A stretch of DNA of 64,000 nucleotides from Palleronia sediminis (GTDB lineage Bacteria; Pseudomonadota; Alphaproteobacteria; Rhodobacterales; Rhodobacteraceae): positions 186,001 through 250,000 of the forward strand of contig NZ_SNAA01000001.1 of the NCBI RefSeq assembly GCF_004358695.1. The letters run 5' to 3'. A model generated the notes under the pieces. That model did not search any database and had not been told where the DNA came from. It saw nothing but the letters and a program-made list of their open reading frames with translations. Made by a program: the position numbers and the translations under genes. Below, in pieces: positions 19,976-31,350 of this stretch (position 1 is its first letter; every line of letters begins with the position of its first letter).

Positions 19976-20124
19976 TCTGCCCTCCGTTCTGCTCTCGCCG
20001 GTATCGTTAGCAGCCCTGCGGCACTTGTCACGTGTCGCAGGGCATAGCGTCCCGCGTGAACACGTCCCGGCGACAATGCCGCCGCCATGCGCCGGCTGTC
20101 GCCGGATGCCGGGGGTGGCCGGAC

Positions 20125-20157
20125 AAGAAAAAAGCCCCGGCGCATCTGCGCCGAGGC
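20125..20157 (-). terminator. Rho-independent terminator after lon
   Basis: On the minus strand an 11-bp stem with one mismatch (20134-20144 against 20147-20157) is followed by a T-run (TTTTTTCTT, 20125-20133). It lies about 25 nt after the lon stop codon. Confidence 0.9.
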
Positions 20158-20182
20158 CTCGTCGGTCAAGCGGTGCCGCGGT

Positions 20183-22588
20183 TCAATGCGCGGTCGGCGA
20201 CGGGCCTTCGGCCTGGGCCATGCGGGCCGCGCGTTCGGCATCGGCCGCCTCCTGCGCCGCCTCGTCCCATTCGATGGGCTCGGGGCGCCGCACCAGCGCA
20301 TGTTCCAGCACCTCCGAGACGTGGCGGACGGGCACGATGTTCAGCCCCTCCTTCACGTTGTCGGGGATATCGGCCAGGTCCTTCTCGTTCTCGGCCGGGA
20401 TCAGCACCGTCTTGATGCCGCCCCGCAGCGCCGCCAGCAGCTTTTCCTTGAGCCCGCCGATGGGCAGCGCATTGCCGCGCAGCGTCACCTCGCCGGTCAT
20501 GGCGACATCGCGCCGCACCGGGATCTGGGTCAGGACCGACACGATCGACAGCACCATCGCAAGACCCGCCGACGGCCCGTCCTTGGGCGTCGCGCCCTCG
20601 GGGACGTGGACGTGAATGTCCAGCGTGTCGAACTTGGGCGGCTTGACCCCGATGCTGGGCGCGATCGACCGCACGAAGGACGACGCGGCGTCGATGGATT
20701 CCTTCATCACGTCGCCGAGCTTGCCGGTGGTCTTCATCCGGCCCTTGCCCGGCAGGCGCAGCGCCTCGATCTGCAAGAGCTCACCGCCGACGCTGGTATA
20801 GGCCAGCCCCGTGACGACGCCAATCTGGTCCTCTTCCTCGGCCAGCCCGTAACGATGCTTGGGCACGCCCAGGAAATCGGACAGGTTCTCGGCCGTGACC
20901 GTGACCTTGTCGGTCTCCTTGCGGACGATCCGCGTCGTCGACTTGCGCGCCAGCTTGGCCAGCTCGCGCTCGAGGTTCCGCACCCCCGCCTCGCGGGTGT
21001 AGGTGCGGATGATCGCGGTCAGCGCCTCGTCCGTCACCTCGAACTCGCCCTTCTTGAGGCCGTGGTTCTTGATGACCTTGGGCATCAGGTGGCGGCGCGC
21101 GATCTCGGCCTTCTCGTCCTCGGTATAGCCCGCGAGCGGGATGATCTCCATCCGGTCGAGCAGCGGCCCCGGCATGTTGTAGCTGTTGGCCGTGGTCAGG
21201 AACATCACGTTGCTGAGGTCGTATTCCACCTCGAGATAATGATCGACGAAGGTCGCGTTCTGTTCGGGGTCGAGCACCTCGAGCATCGCGCTGGCCGGGT
21301 CGCCACGGAAATCCTGTCCCATCTTGTCGATCTCGTCGAGCAGGATCAGCGGGTTCGTCGTCTTGGCCTTTTTCAGCGCCTGGATGATCTTGCCGGGCAT
21401 GGAGCCGATATAGGTCCGGCGGTGGCCGCGGATCTCGGATTCGTCACGCACACCGCCAAGCGAGATGCGGATGAACTCGCGCCCCGTGGCGCGCGCGACC
21501 GATTTGCCCAGCGAGGTCTTGCCCACGCCCGGAGGGCCGACGAGGCACATGATCGGCCCCTTCAGCTTCTTGCTGCGCTGCTGCACCGCGAGATATTCGA
21601 CGATCCGCTCCTTGACCTTGTCGAGGCTGTAATGGTCGTCGTCGAGCACCTTCTGCGCGCGGTTGAGATCCTTCTTGACGCGCGACTGCGTGCCCCACGG
21701 GATCGACAGCATCCAGTCGAGATAGTTGCGCACCACCGTGGCCTCGGCCGACATGGGCGACATGTTCTTGAGCTTCTTGAGCTCGGCCTCGGCCTTTTCG
21801 CGCGCCTCTTTCGACAGCTTGGTTTCGGCCACGCGCTTTTCGAGCTCGGCCACCTCGCCCTCGCCGTCCTCGCCGTCGCCCAGCTCGCGCTGGATCGCCT
21901 TCATCTGTTCGTTGAGGTAATATTCGCGCTGCGTCCGCTCCATCTGGGACTTCACGCGGGTCTTGATCTTTTTCTCGACCTGCAGGACCGACATTTCGCC
22001 CTGCATCATGCCATAGACCTTTTCCAGCCGCTCGGCGACGGTCAGGGTCTCGAGCAGGTCCTGCTTCTGCGCGACATCGACGCCCAGGTGACCGGCCACG
22101 AGATCGGCCAGCTTGGCGGCATCGCCGGTCTCGCCGACGGCGGCCAGCGCCTCCTCGGGGATGTTCTTCTTCACCTTGGCATAGCGCTCGAACTCTTCGC
22201 CGACCGAGCGCAGCAGCGCGTCGACCGTGGCCTGATCGCCCGCGGTCTCTTCGAGCGTGACGGCCTCGGCCTCGAAAAAGCTCGCATTCTCGACAAAGCG
22301 TTCGATCCGCACGCGCGCGCGCCCCTCGACCAGCACCTTGACGGTGCCGTCGGGCAGCTTGAGCAGTTGCAGCACGTTGGCCAGAACGCCGTGACGATAG
22401 ATGCCGTCCTCGGCGGGATCGTCGATGCCGGGGTCGATCTGGCTGGCCAGGAGGATCTGCTTGTCGTCCGACATGACTTCTTCGAGGGCGCGGACGGATT
22501 TCTCGCGGCCGACGAAAAGCGGCACGATCATGTGGGGGAACACCACGATGTCGCGCAGGGGAAGGACGGGATAGCTGTGCTCGGTCAT
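20183..22588 (-). CDS. lon: ATP-dependent Lon protease
   Basis: 801 residues. Degrades misfolded and specific regulatory proteins in the cytoplasm. Order: N-terminal substrate domain starting [25 protein letters not shown]+ domain with Walker [14 protein letters not shown] and Walker [10 protein letters not shown], then the Ser-Lys dyad protease domain with the PKDGPSAG serine near residue 680. Start at 22588 has AAGGA 7 nt upstream; seven codons further upstream is another ATG without a better site. A heat-shock-like promoter lies about 80-110 nt upstream, and a terminator follows. Confidence 0.98.
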   Translation of the reverse strand: MTEHSYPVLPLRDIVVFPHMIVPLFVGREKSVRALEEVMSDDKQILLASQIDPGIDDPAEDGIYRHGVLANVLQLLKLPDGTVKVLVEGRARVRIERFVENASFFEAEAVTLEETAGDQATVDALLRSVGEEFERYAKVKKNIPEEALAAVGETGDAAKLADLVAGHLGVDVAQKQDLLETLTVAERLEKVYGMMQGEMSVLQVEKKIKTRVKSQMERTQREYYLNEQMKAIQRELGDGEDGEGEVAELEKRVAETKLSKEAREKAEAELKKLKNMSPMSAEATVVRNYLDWMLSIPWGTQSRVKKDLNRAQKVLDDDHYSLDKVKERIVEYLAVQQRSKKLKGPIMCLVGPPGVGKTSLGKSVARATGREFIRISLGGVRDESEIRGHRRTYIGSMPGKIIQALKKAKTTNPLILLDEIDKMGQDFRGDPASAMLEVLDPEQNATFVDHYLEVEYDLSNVMFLTTANSYNMPGPLLDRMEIIPLAGYTEDEKAEIARRHLMPKVIKNHGLKKGEFEVTDEALTAIIRTYTREAGVRNLERELAKLARKSTTRIVRKETDKVTVTAENLSDFLGVPKHRYGLAEEEDQIGVVTGLAYTSVGGELLQIEALRLPGKGRMKTTGKLGDVMKESIDAASSFVRSIAPSIGVKPPKFDTLDIHVHVPEGATPKDGPSAGLAMVLSIVSVLTQIPVRRDVAMTGEVTLRGNALPIGGLKEKLLAALRGGIKTVLIPAENEKDLADIPDNVKEGLNIVPVRHVSEVLEHALVRRPEPIEWDEAAQEAADAERAARMAQAEGPSPTAH

Positions 22589-22665
22589 GTTCTTATCCTT
22601 GGTGGGCAAGGGTCCGGTAGGTCCCGCAATGCGGCAACGCGGTTGGGCCCTCCTTTGTGCCCCAT

Positions 22666-22695
22666 GATCTGGGAACCCGCACCCCCCGCTTCAAG
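22666..22695 (-). promoter_or_regulatory. Putative sigma-32 (RpoH) promoter for lon
   Basis: Minus strand: CTTGAAG (22689-22695), 15 nt, then CCCAGATC (22666-22673). This resembles the heat-shock consensus CTTGAA...CCCCATnT with one or two mismatches in the -10, and lon is heat-inducible in most proteobacteria. Predicted mRNA start about 22659. Confidence 0.45.
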
Positions 22696-22781
22696 CATCG
22701 GGGTCGGGCACGTCTTTGTGCGCGAGGGTGCGCGCGTCCCGCGCCGAGGGCAAGCCCCGCGCGGCGCCGGGGCCGAATGCC

Positions 22782-23315
22782 CTAGAGTAACGGGCCGACA
22801 TAGAGGTTCACGAACATGCCCCACATGGCCGTGACAAAGACCGAGACCAGCCCGATCGCCTGCACGATCAGCCGGTGCCGCCCCAGCGTCCGGCGCAGCG
22901 CCGCCCCCTCGAGCCCGTGATCGGCGATCCGCGCGGCGGTGCGCACGCTGAGCGCCCCCACCCCCGTCATCGGCGCCGCGATCAGGATGACGGCCTGCGC
23001 GAACTCGACGCCATAGACCGTCGCCAGCACCAGCAGCGCCGTCAGCACCGCCGCCGCGATGGCCACGAGCCACAGCCCCGCGACCTCGGCGATATAGAGG
23101 ATGCGGCGCACCCGGATATCGGTCAGCGCGGCAAGATCGGCCTCGGCCTGCGCCGCGCCCTCGCCCCCGCGCGCGGCGCGCCCGACCATGTCGTAGGGGA
23201 TGCCGAGAACGTAATGCCCCGCCGTCGACCACACGGTCGCCAGCGCGATCCAGTACCACAGATTCGAGAACGACCGCATGTCGATCAGTTCGAAGATCGT
23301 GCCGTACCAGTCCAA
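22782..23315 (-). CDS. Integral membrane protein, unknown function
   Basis: 177 residues with about four hydrophobic helices (17-40, 78-98, 105-125, 150-173), no recognised motif. Proteins like this are often auto-annotated in Rhodobacteraceae as a SufBCD component, but nothing in the sequence supports a role in Fe-S assembly and no suf gene is nearby. Start ATG 23315; divergent from hemB. Function unknown. Confidence 0.75.
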   Translation of the reverse strand: MDWYGTIFELIDMRSFSNLWYWIALATVWSTAGHYVLGIPYDMVGRAARGGEGAAQAEADLAALTDIRVRRILYIAEVAGLWLVAIAAAVLTALLVLATVYGVEFAQAVILIAAPMTGVGALSVRTAARIADHGLEGAALRRTLGRHRLIVQAIGLVSVFVTAMWGMFVNLYVGPLL

Positions 23316-23434
23316 GATATACGCGTCCCGCTTGCGGCTGAAACCTCGCCTCGGGCGGGTCTTATACTTGAGGTGGGGGGAAATAAATGCGACCCCGTCG
23401 CCATGTAAAGGAACGTTGCAAACGGACCATCGCC

Positions 23435-24433
<999 letters not shown>

Positions 24434-24609
24434 GGCGCGGCGCGCTATGGCGCGAAAGACTCAACCGCTGCGCGATTGCCCGCCGCCCGCGCGGCACGGG
24501 GTGACAGCGCATCGCCCGCCGGGCTAGAACCATGGGGCGCGAGCGGCCGGAACAAGGCCGCCGGGCAAGACGGCAGCAGAGTACAGGCAAAAAAACGGGG
24601 GCAGACTCC

Positions 24610-25170
24610 ATGACGGAAATGACCCGCCGGGGCGTCCTTCTGGGCGCGGCGGCCAGCATCGCGGCGGCATCGGGATGCGCCAACGGCGTCGCGTCGAGCG
24701 GCGCCTCGACCATCGACGCGCGCGTCCAGGCGACGCTCAACTATCTCTACCAGACCTATCCCGCGACCATCGACCTGCGCGACAAGGCCGCGGGGCTTCT
24801 GGTGATGCCGCTCATCACCAAGGCGGCGCTGGGCGCGGGCGGGGCCTACGGGCGCGGCGCGCTGGTCGTGAACGGCGCGACGGTCGATTACTATTCCTCG
24901 GCGCAGGCCAGCGTCGGGTTCCAGATCGGGGCGCAGCAATATGCGCATGTCCTGTTCTTCATGACGAACGAGGCGCTCTACAATTTCCGCACCTCCGCCG
25001 GATGGGAAGCGGGCGCGGATATCGAATACGCCTATTCCGACCGCGGCGGAAACCTGACGGCCACCACCATCACCGCGACCTCGCCGGTGATCGGCCTGAT
25101 CTTCGGACAGGCGGGGCTGCTGGCGGGGGCGTCGCTCGACGGCACGAAATACACCCGGATCATTCCGTGA
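24610..25170 (+). CDS. YSC84/SYLF-domain lipoprotein, probably Tat-exported
   Basis: 186 residues. The N-terminus reads MTEMTRRGVLLGAAASIAAASGC: a twin-arginine start plus a lipobox ending at C23, indicating a Tat-exported, lipid-anchored protein. The remainder is the YSC84-related (SYLF) domain, a lipid-binding fold (LVMPLITKAALGAGGAYGRGALVVNG, SVGFQIGAQQYAHVLFF). The ATG at 24610 puts the RR pair at residues 6-7. Upstream of ppiD with a 65-nt gap; function in the envelope is unknown. Confidence 0.85.
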   Translation: MTEMTRRGVLLGAAASIAAASGCANGVASSGASTIDARVQATLNYLYQTYPATIDLRDKAAGLLVMPLITKAALGAGGAYGRGALVVNGATVDYYSSAQASVGFQIGAQQYAHVLFFMTNEALYNFRTSAGWEAGADIEYAYSDRGGNLTATTITATSPVIGLIFGQAGLLAGASLDGTKYTRIIP

Positions 25171-25235
25171 CTTGAGACGGCGCCGCGCAGGCCTTACACC
25201 CCCCGCGAAACCACGCAAGCGGGAGCCGTCACCTC

Positions 25236-27095
25236 ATGGCCAAGGGCAAGAACCCGATCACCAGGATCGCGGTCTGGATCGTGCTGCTATTGCTGATCGT
25301 CGGGCTTGCGGGCTTCGGCGCGACCAGCTTCGGCGGCTCGACCCGCGTTGTGGCGACGGTGGGCGACACCGAGATCGGGGTCGACGAATATGCCCGCGCC
25401 CTGCAACAGGAAATCCGCGCGATCACCGCCCAGACCGGCCAGGCGGTCTCGATCGCCGAGGCCCGCGCCGCGGGGATCGACCGCGCCGTACTCGGCCGCC
25501 TCGTGACCGAGGCCACGCTCGAGGACGAGGCGGCGGCGCTCGGCCTGTCGGTCGGCGACGCGCGGGTGGCCGAACAGGTCAGCACGATCTCGGGCTTCCA
25601 GGGGCTCGACGGCAGCTTCGACCGCGAGGCCTACCGCTTTGCGCTCGACCGCGCGGGGCTCTCGATCGCCGAGTTCGAGGAACAGCTTCGCGACGAGACC
25701 GCCCGCGCCATCCTGCAGGGCGCGCTGGTCTCGGGGATCGACCCGCCCGAGGCCTTTGTCGATGCGCTCTACGATTTCGCCCGCGAGACGCGCGACCTGA
25801 CGCTGATCCGCTTCGGGCCCGAAACGCTCGAGGATCCGGTCGGGGATCCGACCGAGGCGCAGCTCGAGGCCTATCACGCCAGCCACGAAGAGGCCTTTAC
25901 CCTGCCCCGCCGCAAAGCCGTGACCTATGCCTGGGTGACGCCCGAGGCCATGACCGGGGAGGTGTCGGTCGACGAGGACGCGCTGCGCCGTCTTTATGAC
26001 GACCGCGCCGAGACCTACAACCTGCCCGAACGCCGCCTCGTCGAGCGGCTCGTCTTTCCCGACACGCAATCCGCGCAAACCGCGGCCGACGCCATCGCCG
26101 CGGGCGAGACCGATTTCGAAACCCTCGTCGAGGACCGCGGCCTCGCCCTTGGCGATATCGACCTCGGCGAGGTGGCGCGCGCCGATCTCGGCCCCGCCGC
26201 CGAGCCGGTATTCGCGCTCGACGGGCCGGGTATCGCGGGCCCCGTCGAAACCGCGCTCGGCCCCGCGCTCTTTCGGGTGAACGCGATCCTCGCCGCGCAG
26301 GAAACCCCCTTTGACGAGGTGCGCGACGACCTGCGCGCAGAATACGCCATGGATGCCGCACGCCGCGCGCTGCAGGACCAGATCGAACCGGTCGAGGATC
26401 TGCTGGCGGGGGGCGCCACGCTCGAGGATCTCGCCGCCGAGACCCCGCTGGAGCTGGGCCAGACCGTCTGGAGCCCCGGCGACGCCGGCGAATCCGGCGC
26501 GGCCATCGACGCCTACCCGGCGTTCCGCGCCGCCGTCGAGGCCGCCGAGCCGGGCGATTTCCCCGAACTGGGCGAGCTGTCGGATGGCGGGCTCTTCGCG
26601 CTGCGGGTCGACGAGGTGCTCGAACCCGAGCTTCAGCCCCTCGACGCGGTCCGCGACGAGGTGGCGGAAGCCTGGGTCGCCGAGGAACGCCGGCAGCGCA
26701 TCCTCGCGGCGGCCTCCGAGGCGCTCGAGCGGCTGCGCGAGGGCACCCCGCCGACCGAGCTCGGCGGCACCGCGACCGAGCGCGGCGGCGTGCTGCGCGA
26801 CGCCTTCATCGAGGACGCGCCCGAGGATCTCGTGCCCACGGCCTTCGCGCTCGAGGCCGGCGCGGCCGAGGTGCTGCCCACCGGGACCGGCGCCCTTATC
26901 GTGCGGGTGGACGCGATCACGCCGCCCGATCCCACCAGCGCCGAGGCGCAGGCCATCAAGGCCGGTGTCGCCCAGGCCGCGGGACAGGGCATCGCGGGCG
27001 ATATCGCCAATGCCTTCACCGAGGCGGTGCGCGCCCAGAAGGGTGTCACCGTGAACCAACAGGCGATCAACGCCGTGCTGTCGCAGTTCAACTGA
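25236..27095 (+). CDS. ppiD: Peptidyl-prolyl cis-trans isomerase D-like periplasmic chaperone
   Basis: 619 residues. One N-terminal membrane anchor (about 12-31), a SurA-N like chaperone domain (about 35-200), a parvulin-type isomerase region (about 245-355: RRLVERLVFPDTQSAQTAADA), and a C-terminal helical region. PpiD-like proteins assist folding of exported proteins at the Sec exit. The parvulin domain is divergent, so isomerase activity is uncertain. GGGAG precedes the ATG. It overlaps trpE by one nucleotide (TGATG), so the two are probably transcribed together. Confidence 0.9.
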   Translation: MAKGKNPITRIAVWIVLLLLIVGLAGFGATSFGGSTRVVATVGDTEIGVDEYARALQQEIRAITAQTGQAVSIAEARAAGIDRAVLGRLVTEATLEDEAAALGLSVGDARVAEQVSTISGFQGLDGSFDREAYRFALDRAGLSIAEFEEQLRDETARAILQGALVSGIDPPEAFVDALYDFARETRDLTLIRFGPETLEDPVGDPTEAQLEAYHASHEEAFTLPRRKAVTYAWVTPEAMTGEVSVDEDALRRLYDDRAETYNLPERRLVERLVFPDTQSAQTAADAIAAGETDFETLVEDRGLALGDIDLGEVARADLGPAAEPVFALDGPGIAGPVETALGPALFRVNAILAAQETPFDEVRDDLRAEYAMDAARRALQDQIEPVEDLLAGGATLEDLAAETPLELGQTVWSPGDAGESGAAIDAYPAFRAAVEAAEPGDFPELGELSDGGLFALRVDEVLEPELQPLDAVRDEVAEAWVAEERRQRILAAASEALERLREGTPPTELGGTATERGGVLRDAFIEDAPEDLVPTAFALEAGAAEVLPTGTGALIVRVDAITPPDPTSAEAQAIKAGVAQAAGQGIAGDIANAFTEAVRAQKGVTVNQQAINAVLSQFN

Positions 27096-28603
27096 TGCGT
27101 CTCGAACCCGATTTCGACAGCTTCGCCGCCCGCCACGCCCGCGGCGAGAACCAGCTCGTACACGCGCGGCTCGCCGCGGATCTCGACACCCCGGTATCGC
27201 TGATGCTCAAGCTCGGCGGCGCCGGGCGCGATACCTTCCTGCTGGAATCGGTGACGGGCGGCGAGACGCGCGGGCGCTATTCGATCATCGGGCTCAAGCC
27301 CGACCTCGTCTGGGAATGCCGCGGGACCGTCGCCCGGATCAACCGGCAGGCACGCATCGACCCCGACGCCTTCGAAACGATGCCGCAGGACCCGCTGACC
27401 GCGCTGCGCGCCATCCTCGCCGAAAGCCGCATCGAGATGCCCGCGGGGCTACCGGCATCGGCGGCGGGCCTGTTCGGCTATCTCGGCTACGACATGATCC
27501 GCCTGGTCGAGCGGCTGCCGCAGGCCAATCCCGACCCGCTGGACCTGCCCGACGCGCGGATGATGCGCCCCTCGGTCGTCGCGGTCCTCGACGGGGTCAA
27601 GGGCGAGGTCTCGGTCGTGGCGCCCGCCTGGGCGGGGTCGGGCCTGTCGGCGCGCGCCGCCTATGCCCAGGCGGCCGAGCGGGTGATGGACGCGCTGCGC
27701 GATCTCGACCGGCCCGCGCCGGTCACGCGCGACCTGGGCGACGAAGCCCCGCTGGGCGAGCCGGTCTCGAACTTCACCCACGAGGGCTATCTCGACGCGG
27801 TCCGCCGCGCCAAGGACTACATCGCGGCGGGCGATATCTTCCAGGTGGTGCCGTCGCAACGCTGGCGCCAGCCCTTTCCGCTGCCGCCCTTCGCGCTCTA
27901 TCGCAGCCTGCGGCGCACCAACCCCTCGCCCTTCATGTTCTACTTCGATTTCGGCGGGTTCCACGTCGTCGGCGCCTCGCCCGAGATCCTCGTGCGCGTG
28001 ATGGGCGGAGAGGTCACGATCCGCCCCATCGCCGGCACCCGCCCGCGCGGTGCGACCGATGCCGAGGACCGCGCGCTCGAGGCCGATCTGCTATCCGACC
28101 CCAAGGAACTCGCCGAGCATCTCATGCTGCTCGATCTGGGGCGCAACGATACCGGGCGCGTCTCGAGGATCGGCACCGTGCGCCCGACCGAGCAATTCGT
28201 GATCGAGCGCTATTCCCACGTCATGCATATCGTCTCGAACGTCGTGGGCGAGCTGTCCGAGGATCACGACGCGCTCTCGGCGCTGCTGGCCGGTCTGCCC
28301 GCGGGCACCGTCTCGGGCGCGCCCAAGCTCCGCGCGATGGAGATCATCGACGAGCTCGAACCCGAGAAACGCGGCATCTATGGCGGGGGCCTCGGCTATT
28401 TCAGCGCCGGCGGCGACATGGACATGTGCATCGCGCTGCGCACGGCCGTCATCAAGAACGGCACGCTCTACATCCAGGCGGGCGGCGGCGTGGTCCATGA
28501 CAGCGACCCCGAGGCCGAGTTCCAGGAAACGGTGAACAAGGCCCGCGCGCTGCGCCGGGCCGCCGACGACGCAGCGCGTTTCCGCGGCGGCGAGAACGGC
28601 TGA
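27095..28603 (+). CDS. trpE: Anthranilate synthase component I
   Basis: 502 residues. Converts chorismate to anthranilate with ammonia from TrpG. Seen: LLESVTGG (tryptophan feedback site), YIAAGDIFQVVPSQRW, NPSPFMFYFDFG, and the C-terminal RPIAGTRPRG, ERYSHVMHIVSNVVG, GAPKLRAMEIIDELEP, IQAGGGVVHDSDPEAEFQE. No glutaminase domain is fused. No trpL leader or attenuator is visible because ppiD runs directly into it. trpG and trpD, which often follow in this order, are not in the window. Confidence 0.97.
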   Translation: MRLEPDFDSFAARHARGENQLVHARLAADLDTPVSLMLKLGGAGRDTFLLESVTGGETRGRYSIIGLKPDLVWECRGTVARINRQARIDPDAFETMPQDPLTALRAILAESRIEMPAGLPASAAGLFGYLGYDMIRLVERLPQANPDPLDLPDARMMRPSVVAVLDGVKGEVSVVAPAWAGSGLSARAAYAQAAERVMDALRDLDRPAPVTRDLGDEAPLGEPVSNFTHEGYLDAVRRAKDYIAAGDIFQVVPSQRWRQPFPLPPFALYRSLRRTNPSPFMFYFDFGGFHVVGASPEILVRVMGGEVTIRPIAGTRPRGATDAEDRALEADLLSDPKELAEHLMLLDLGRNDTGRVSRIGTVRPTEQFVIERYSHVMHIVSNVVGELSEDHDALSALLAGLPAGTVSGAPKLRAMEIIDELEPEKRGIYGGGLGYFSAGGDMDMCIALRTAVIKNGTLYIQAGGGVVHDSDPEAEFQETVNKARALRRAADDAARFRGGENG

Positions 28604-28630
28604 CCCCGCGCCCGCGACCGCCGTTGCGAC

Positions 28631-28656
28631 GTGAGTATTTGCAGAAACAGAGAAGG
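28631..28656 (+). repeat. Post-stop intergenic element, variant B (copy 6)
   Basis: Plus strand, TGAGTATTT-GCA-GAAACAGAGAAGG, 28 nt after the trpE stop. Its inverted partner (28811-28840) is after the convergent anmK. No other gene is visible in the 296 nt between them. Confidence 0.75.
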
Positions 28657-28810
28657 CTTAACCCTTTCGCAAGATCCCGGCCGTATCCATGGAAACGCGG
28701 TACAGGCTGGAGAGCCGATGACCGCGAAACGGAGAAGGCCGGCCCTGCTTTGATGGCCTTGGCGCGGGTGTACCAGGGCAAACCCGCGTCCCGTTTCCCG
28801 CGTGCCGTCC

Positions 28811-28840
28811 ATGGCTTCTCTGTTTCCCGAAATACTCATG
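28811..28840 (-). repeat. Post-stop intergenic element, variant B (copy 7)
   Basis: Minus strand, TGAGTATTT-CG-GGAAACAGAGAAG, about 60 nt after the anmK stop codon. With copy 6 it forms an imperfect inverted repeat with arms about 155 nt apart. Confidence 0.75.
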
Positions 28841-28899
28841 TCGGGCCGCCGGGACCGGGGGCGGCGCCGGGGCCCTAGGCCCATCTGCTGTGGCCCCGC

Positions 28900-30039
28900 T
28901 CAGCCCTGCCGGTCTTCGAGCAGCGCGAGCGCATCGCCCGGATGGCTGATCTCGCCCCCGCCCACGGCGGCCGCGACCCCGGTCGTGCCGGGGCACGAGC
29001 TCGGCAGGCCGCGCGCCACGCGCACGGCGAGAAAGGCGAAGGCCTGCGCCTCGATCATGTCGCCATCGAGCCCGATATCCTCGACCGGGGCGATCTCGAT
29101 CCCGTCCGGCACGCGTCGGGCGAGCGCGCGCATCATCGCGGGGTTCAGCCGCCCACCGCCGCAGACCAGGACGCGCGCGGGCGGGTGCGGGCAATGGCCG
29201 AGCCCGGCGGAAACCGTCTCGGCGCAGATCGCGACCAGCGTGGCGGCCGCATCCTCGTCCCCGAGCCCCGCCACCGCATCGAGCGCCCAGGCGAAATCGT
29301 CGCGGTCGAGCGATTTGGGCGGGATACGGGCGACGTAGCCATGCGAGGCCGCCCGCGCCACGATGGCGGCATCGGCCCGCCCCGCCAGCGCCAGCGCCCC
29401 GTCCTCGTCGCGGCCGAGCCCGCGCCGCGCCGCCACGAGATCGTCTAGAGGCGCATTGGCCGGGCCGGTGTCGAAGGCGAGGCAGGCCCCCGGCGCGGCC
29501 GGGTCGGCGATGGACGGGTCGCACCATGTCAGGTTGGCGACGCCCCCGAGGTTGAGAAAGGCCACCGGCGCGCTCGCGCCCGTCCGGCGGGCGAGCGCGT
29601 GGTGATAGAAGGGGGCGAGCGGCGCCCCCTGCCCGCCGAGCGCCACGTCGGCCGAGCGGAAATCCCAGACCACCGGCAGGTCGAGCGCATGGGCCAGAAG
29701 CCGCCCGTCGCCGATCTGGCAGGTGCCCCGCCCGCCCGGATCATGTGCCGTGGTCTGGCCGTGGAACCCGACCAGTTCGGCGCCCCCCATACCGGCGAGC
29801 AGCTCGGCATGGGCGCCCTCGACCACCGCCGCCGCGTCTTCGAGCCCGTCCCACCGCCCCAGCGCCGCGCGCAGGACCGACCGCTCGGCCTCGGAATAGG
29901 GCCGGTAGGCGGTGTCACCCAAGGCGAACACCTCTTCGCCATCGGTCAGCACCATCGCCGCATCGACCCCGTCGAGCGACGTGCCCGACATGGTTCCCAG
30001 CGCCCAGACCGGACCTTCGCGCAACCTGTCCCGCAACAT
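28900..30039 (-). CDS. anmK: Anhydro-N-acetylmuramic acid kinase
   Basis: 379 residues. Opens and phosphorylates 1,6-anhydro-MurNAc during peptidoglycan recycling. Seen: [15 protein letters not shown] at 16-30, [55 protein letters not shown], and [12 protein letters not shown]. The ATG at 30039 has GGAGGA 6 nt upstream; the reading frame extends far beyond but only as a shadow of tyrS. It is divergent from tyrS across 63 nt. anmK beside tyrS also occurs in enterobacteria. Confidence 0.95.
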   Translation of the reverse strand: MLRDRLREGPVWALGTMSGTSLDGVDAAMVLTDGEEVFALGDTAYRPYSEAERSVLRAALGRWDGLEDAAAVVEGAHAELLAGMGGAELVGFHGQTTAHDPGGRGTCQIGDGRLLAHALDLPVVWDFRSADVALGGQGAPLAPFYHHALARRTGASAPVAFLNLGGVANLTWCDPSIADPAAPGACLAFDTGPANAPLDDLVAARRGLGRDEDGALALAGRADAAIVARAASHGYVARIPPKSLDRDDFAWALDAVAGLGDEDAAATLVAICAETVSAGLGHCPHPPARVLVCGGGRLNPAMMRALARRVPDGIEIAPVEDIGLDGDMIEAQAFAFLAVRVARGLPSSCPGTTGVAAAVGGGEISHPGDALALLEDRQG

Positions 30040-30102
30040 GGCTTTTCCTCCGCACCCCCCGCCGCTATGACGGGGACGAGCCCGAGAATGGACGCCCATG
30101 CG

Positions 30103-31350
30103 ATGACCTACCAGCCGAAATCCGATTTCCTGTCGGTGATGACCGAACGTGGCTTCGTCGCCGACTGCACCGATCTGCAGGGCCTCGACGAGGCGCTGAT
30201 GGCGGGGCCCGTGACGGCCTATATCGGCTATGACGCCACGGCGAAATCGCTGCATGTCGGGCACCTTCTCAACATCATGATGCTGCGCTGGCTGCAAAAG
30301 ACGGGCCATCGTCCGATCACGCTGATGGGCGGAGGGACGACCAAGGTGGGCGATCCGTCCTTCCGCGCCGATGAAAGGCCGCTGCTGGGGCCCGAGCAGA
30401 TCGCCGCGAACATCGCCGCGATGCAGGGCGTCTTTGCCAAGTATCTCGCCTATGGCGGGGATGGCGCGCTCATGCTCGACAATGCCGAATGGCTCGACGG
30501 GCTGAACTATCTCGCCTTCCTGCGCGATATCGGGCGTCATTTCAGCGTCAACCGGATGCTCAGCTTCGACAGCGTGAAATCGCGGCTCGACCGCGAGCAG
30601 TCGCTGTCGTTCCTCGAGTTCAACTACATGATCCTGCAGGCCTACGATTTCCTCGAGCTCAACCGCCGCGAGGGTTGCGCGCTCCAGATGGGCGGCAGCG
30701 ATCAATGGGGCAACATCGTCAACGGTGTCGACCTGACGCGGCGCGTGCTGGGTCGCGAGGTGTACGGGCTGACGACGCCCCTGCTGACCACCTCGGACGG
30801 GCGCAAGATGGGCAAGAGCCAGGGCGGTGCGGTCTGGCTCAATGCCGACCTGCTCAGCCCCTATGAGTTCTGGCAGTTCTGGCGCAACACAACCGATGCC
30901 GATGTCGGACGTTTCGCCCGGCTGTTCACCGAGCTGCCCGTAGCCGAATGCGACCGCTTGGGCGCGCTCGAGGGCAGCGAGATCAACGACGCCAAGGTGA
31001 TCCTCGCCGACGAGGTGACGGCGCTGTGCCACGGGCGCGCCGCCGCCGAGGCTGCGCGCACCACGGCGCGCGAGGTGTTCGAAAAGGGCGGCACCGGGTC
31101 CGAGTTGCCGACGCTGGCCCTGCCCCGCGCCGAGCTTGCCGACGGGATCTCGATCGTGCAGGTCATCGTCCGCGCCGGGCTGGCCGGGTCAGGCAAGGAG
31201 GCCAAGCGCCTGATCTCGGAAGGGGGCGCGCGCATGAACGACGCGCCGCTGACCGATCCGGGCCTGATCCTCGACGCCGCGGCACTGGCCGATCCGGTCA
31301 AGCTCAGCGCGGGGCGCAAGCGCCACGCCCTTGTCACGGTGGCCGGCTGA
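30103..31350 (+). CDS. tyrS: Tyrosyl-tRNA synthetase
   Basis: 415 residues, class I synthetase charging tRNA-Tyr. Seen: [12 protein letters not shown] (HIGH motif), [14 protein letters not shown] (tyrosine binding), [12 protein letters not shown] (KMSKS motif), and a C-terminal S4-like RNA-binding domain ([23 protein letters not shown]). The ATG at 30103 (MTYQPKSDF) is preferred; an in-frame ATG at 30088 would add five residues. Its stop overlaps the trpC start (TGATG), an unusual neighbour for trpC. Confidence 0.96.
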   Translation: MTYQPKSDFLSVMTERGFVADCTDLQGLDEALMAGPVTAYIGYDATAKSLHVGHLLNIMMLRWLQKTGHRPITLMGGGTTKVGDPSFRADERPLLGPEQIAANIAAMQGVFAKYLAYGGDGALMLDNAEWLDGLNYLAFLRDIGRHFSVNRMLSFDSVKSRLDREQSLSFLEFNYMILQAYDFLELNRREGCALQMGGSDQWGNIVNGVDLTRRVLGREVYGLTTPLLTTSDGRKMGKSQGGAVWLNADLLSPYEFWQFWRNTTDADVGRFARLFTELPVAECDRLGALEGSEINDAKVILADEVTALCHGRAAAEAARTTAREVFEKGGTGSELPTLALPRAELADGISIVQVIVRAGLAGSGKEAKRLISEGGARMNDAPLTDPGLILDAAALADPVKLSAGRKRHALVTVAG

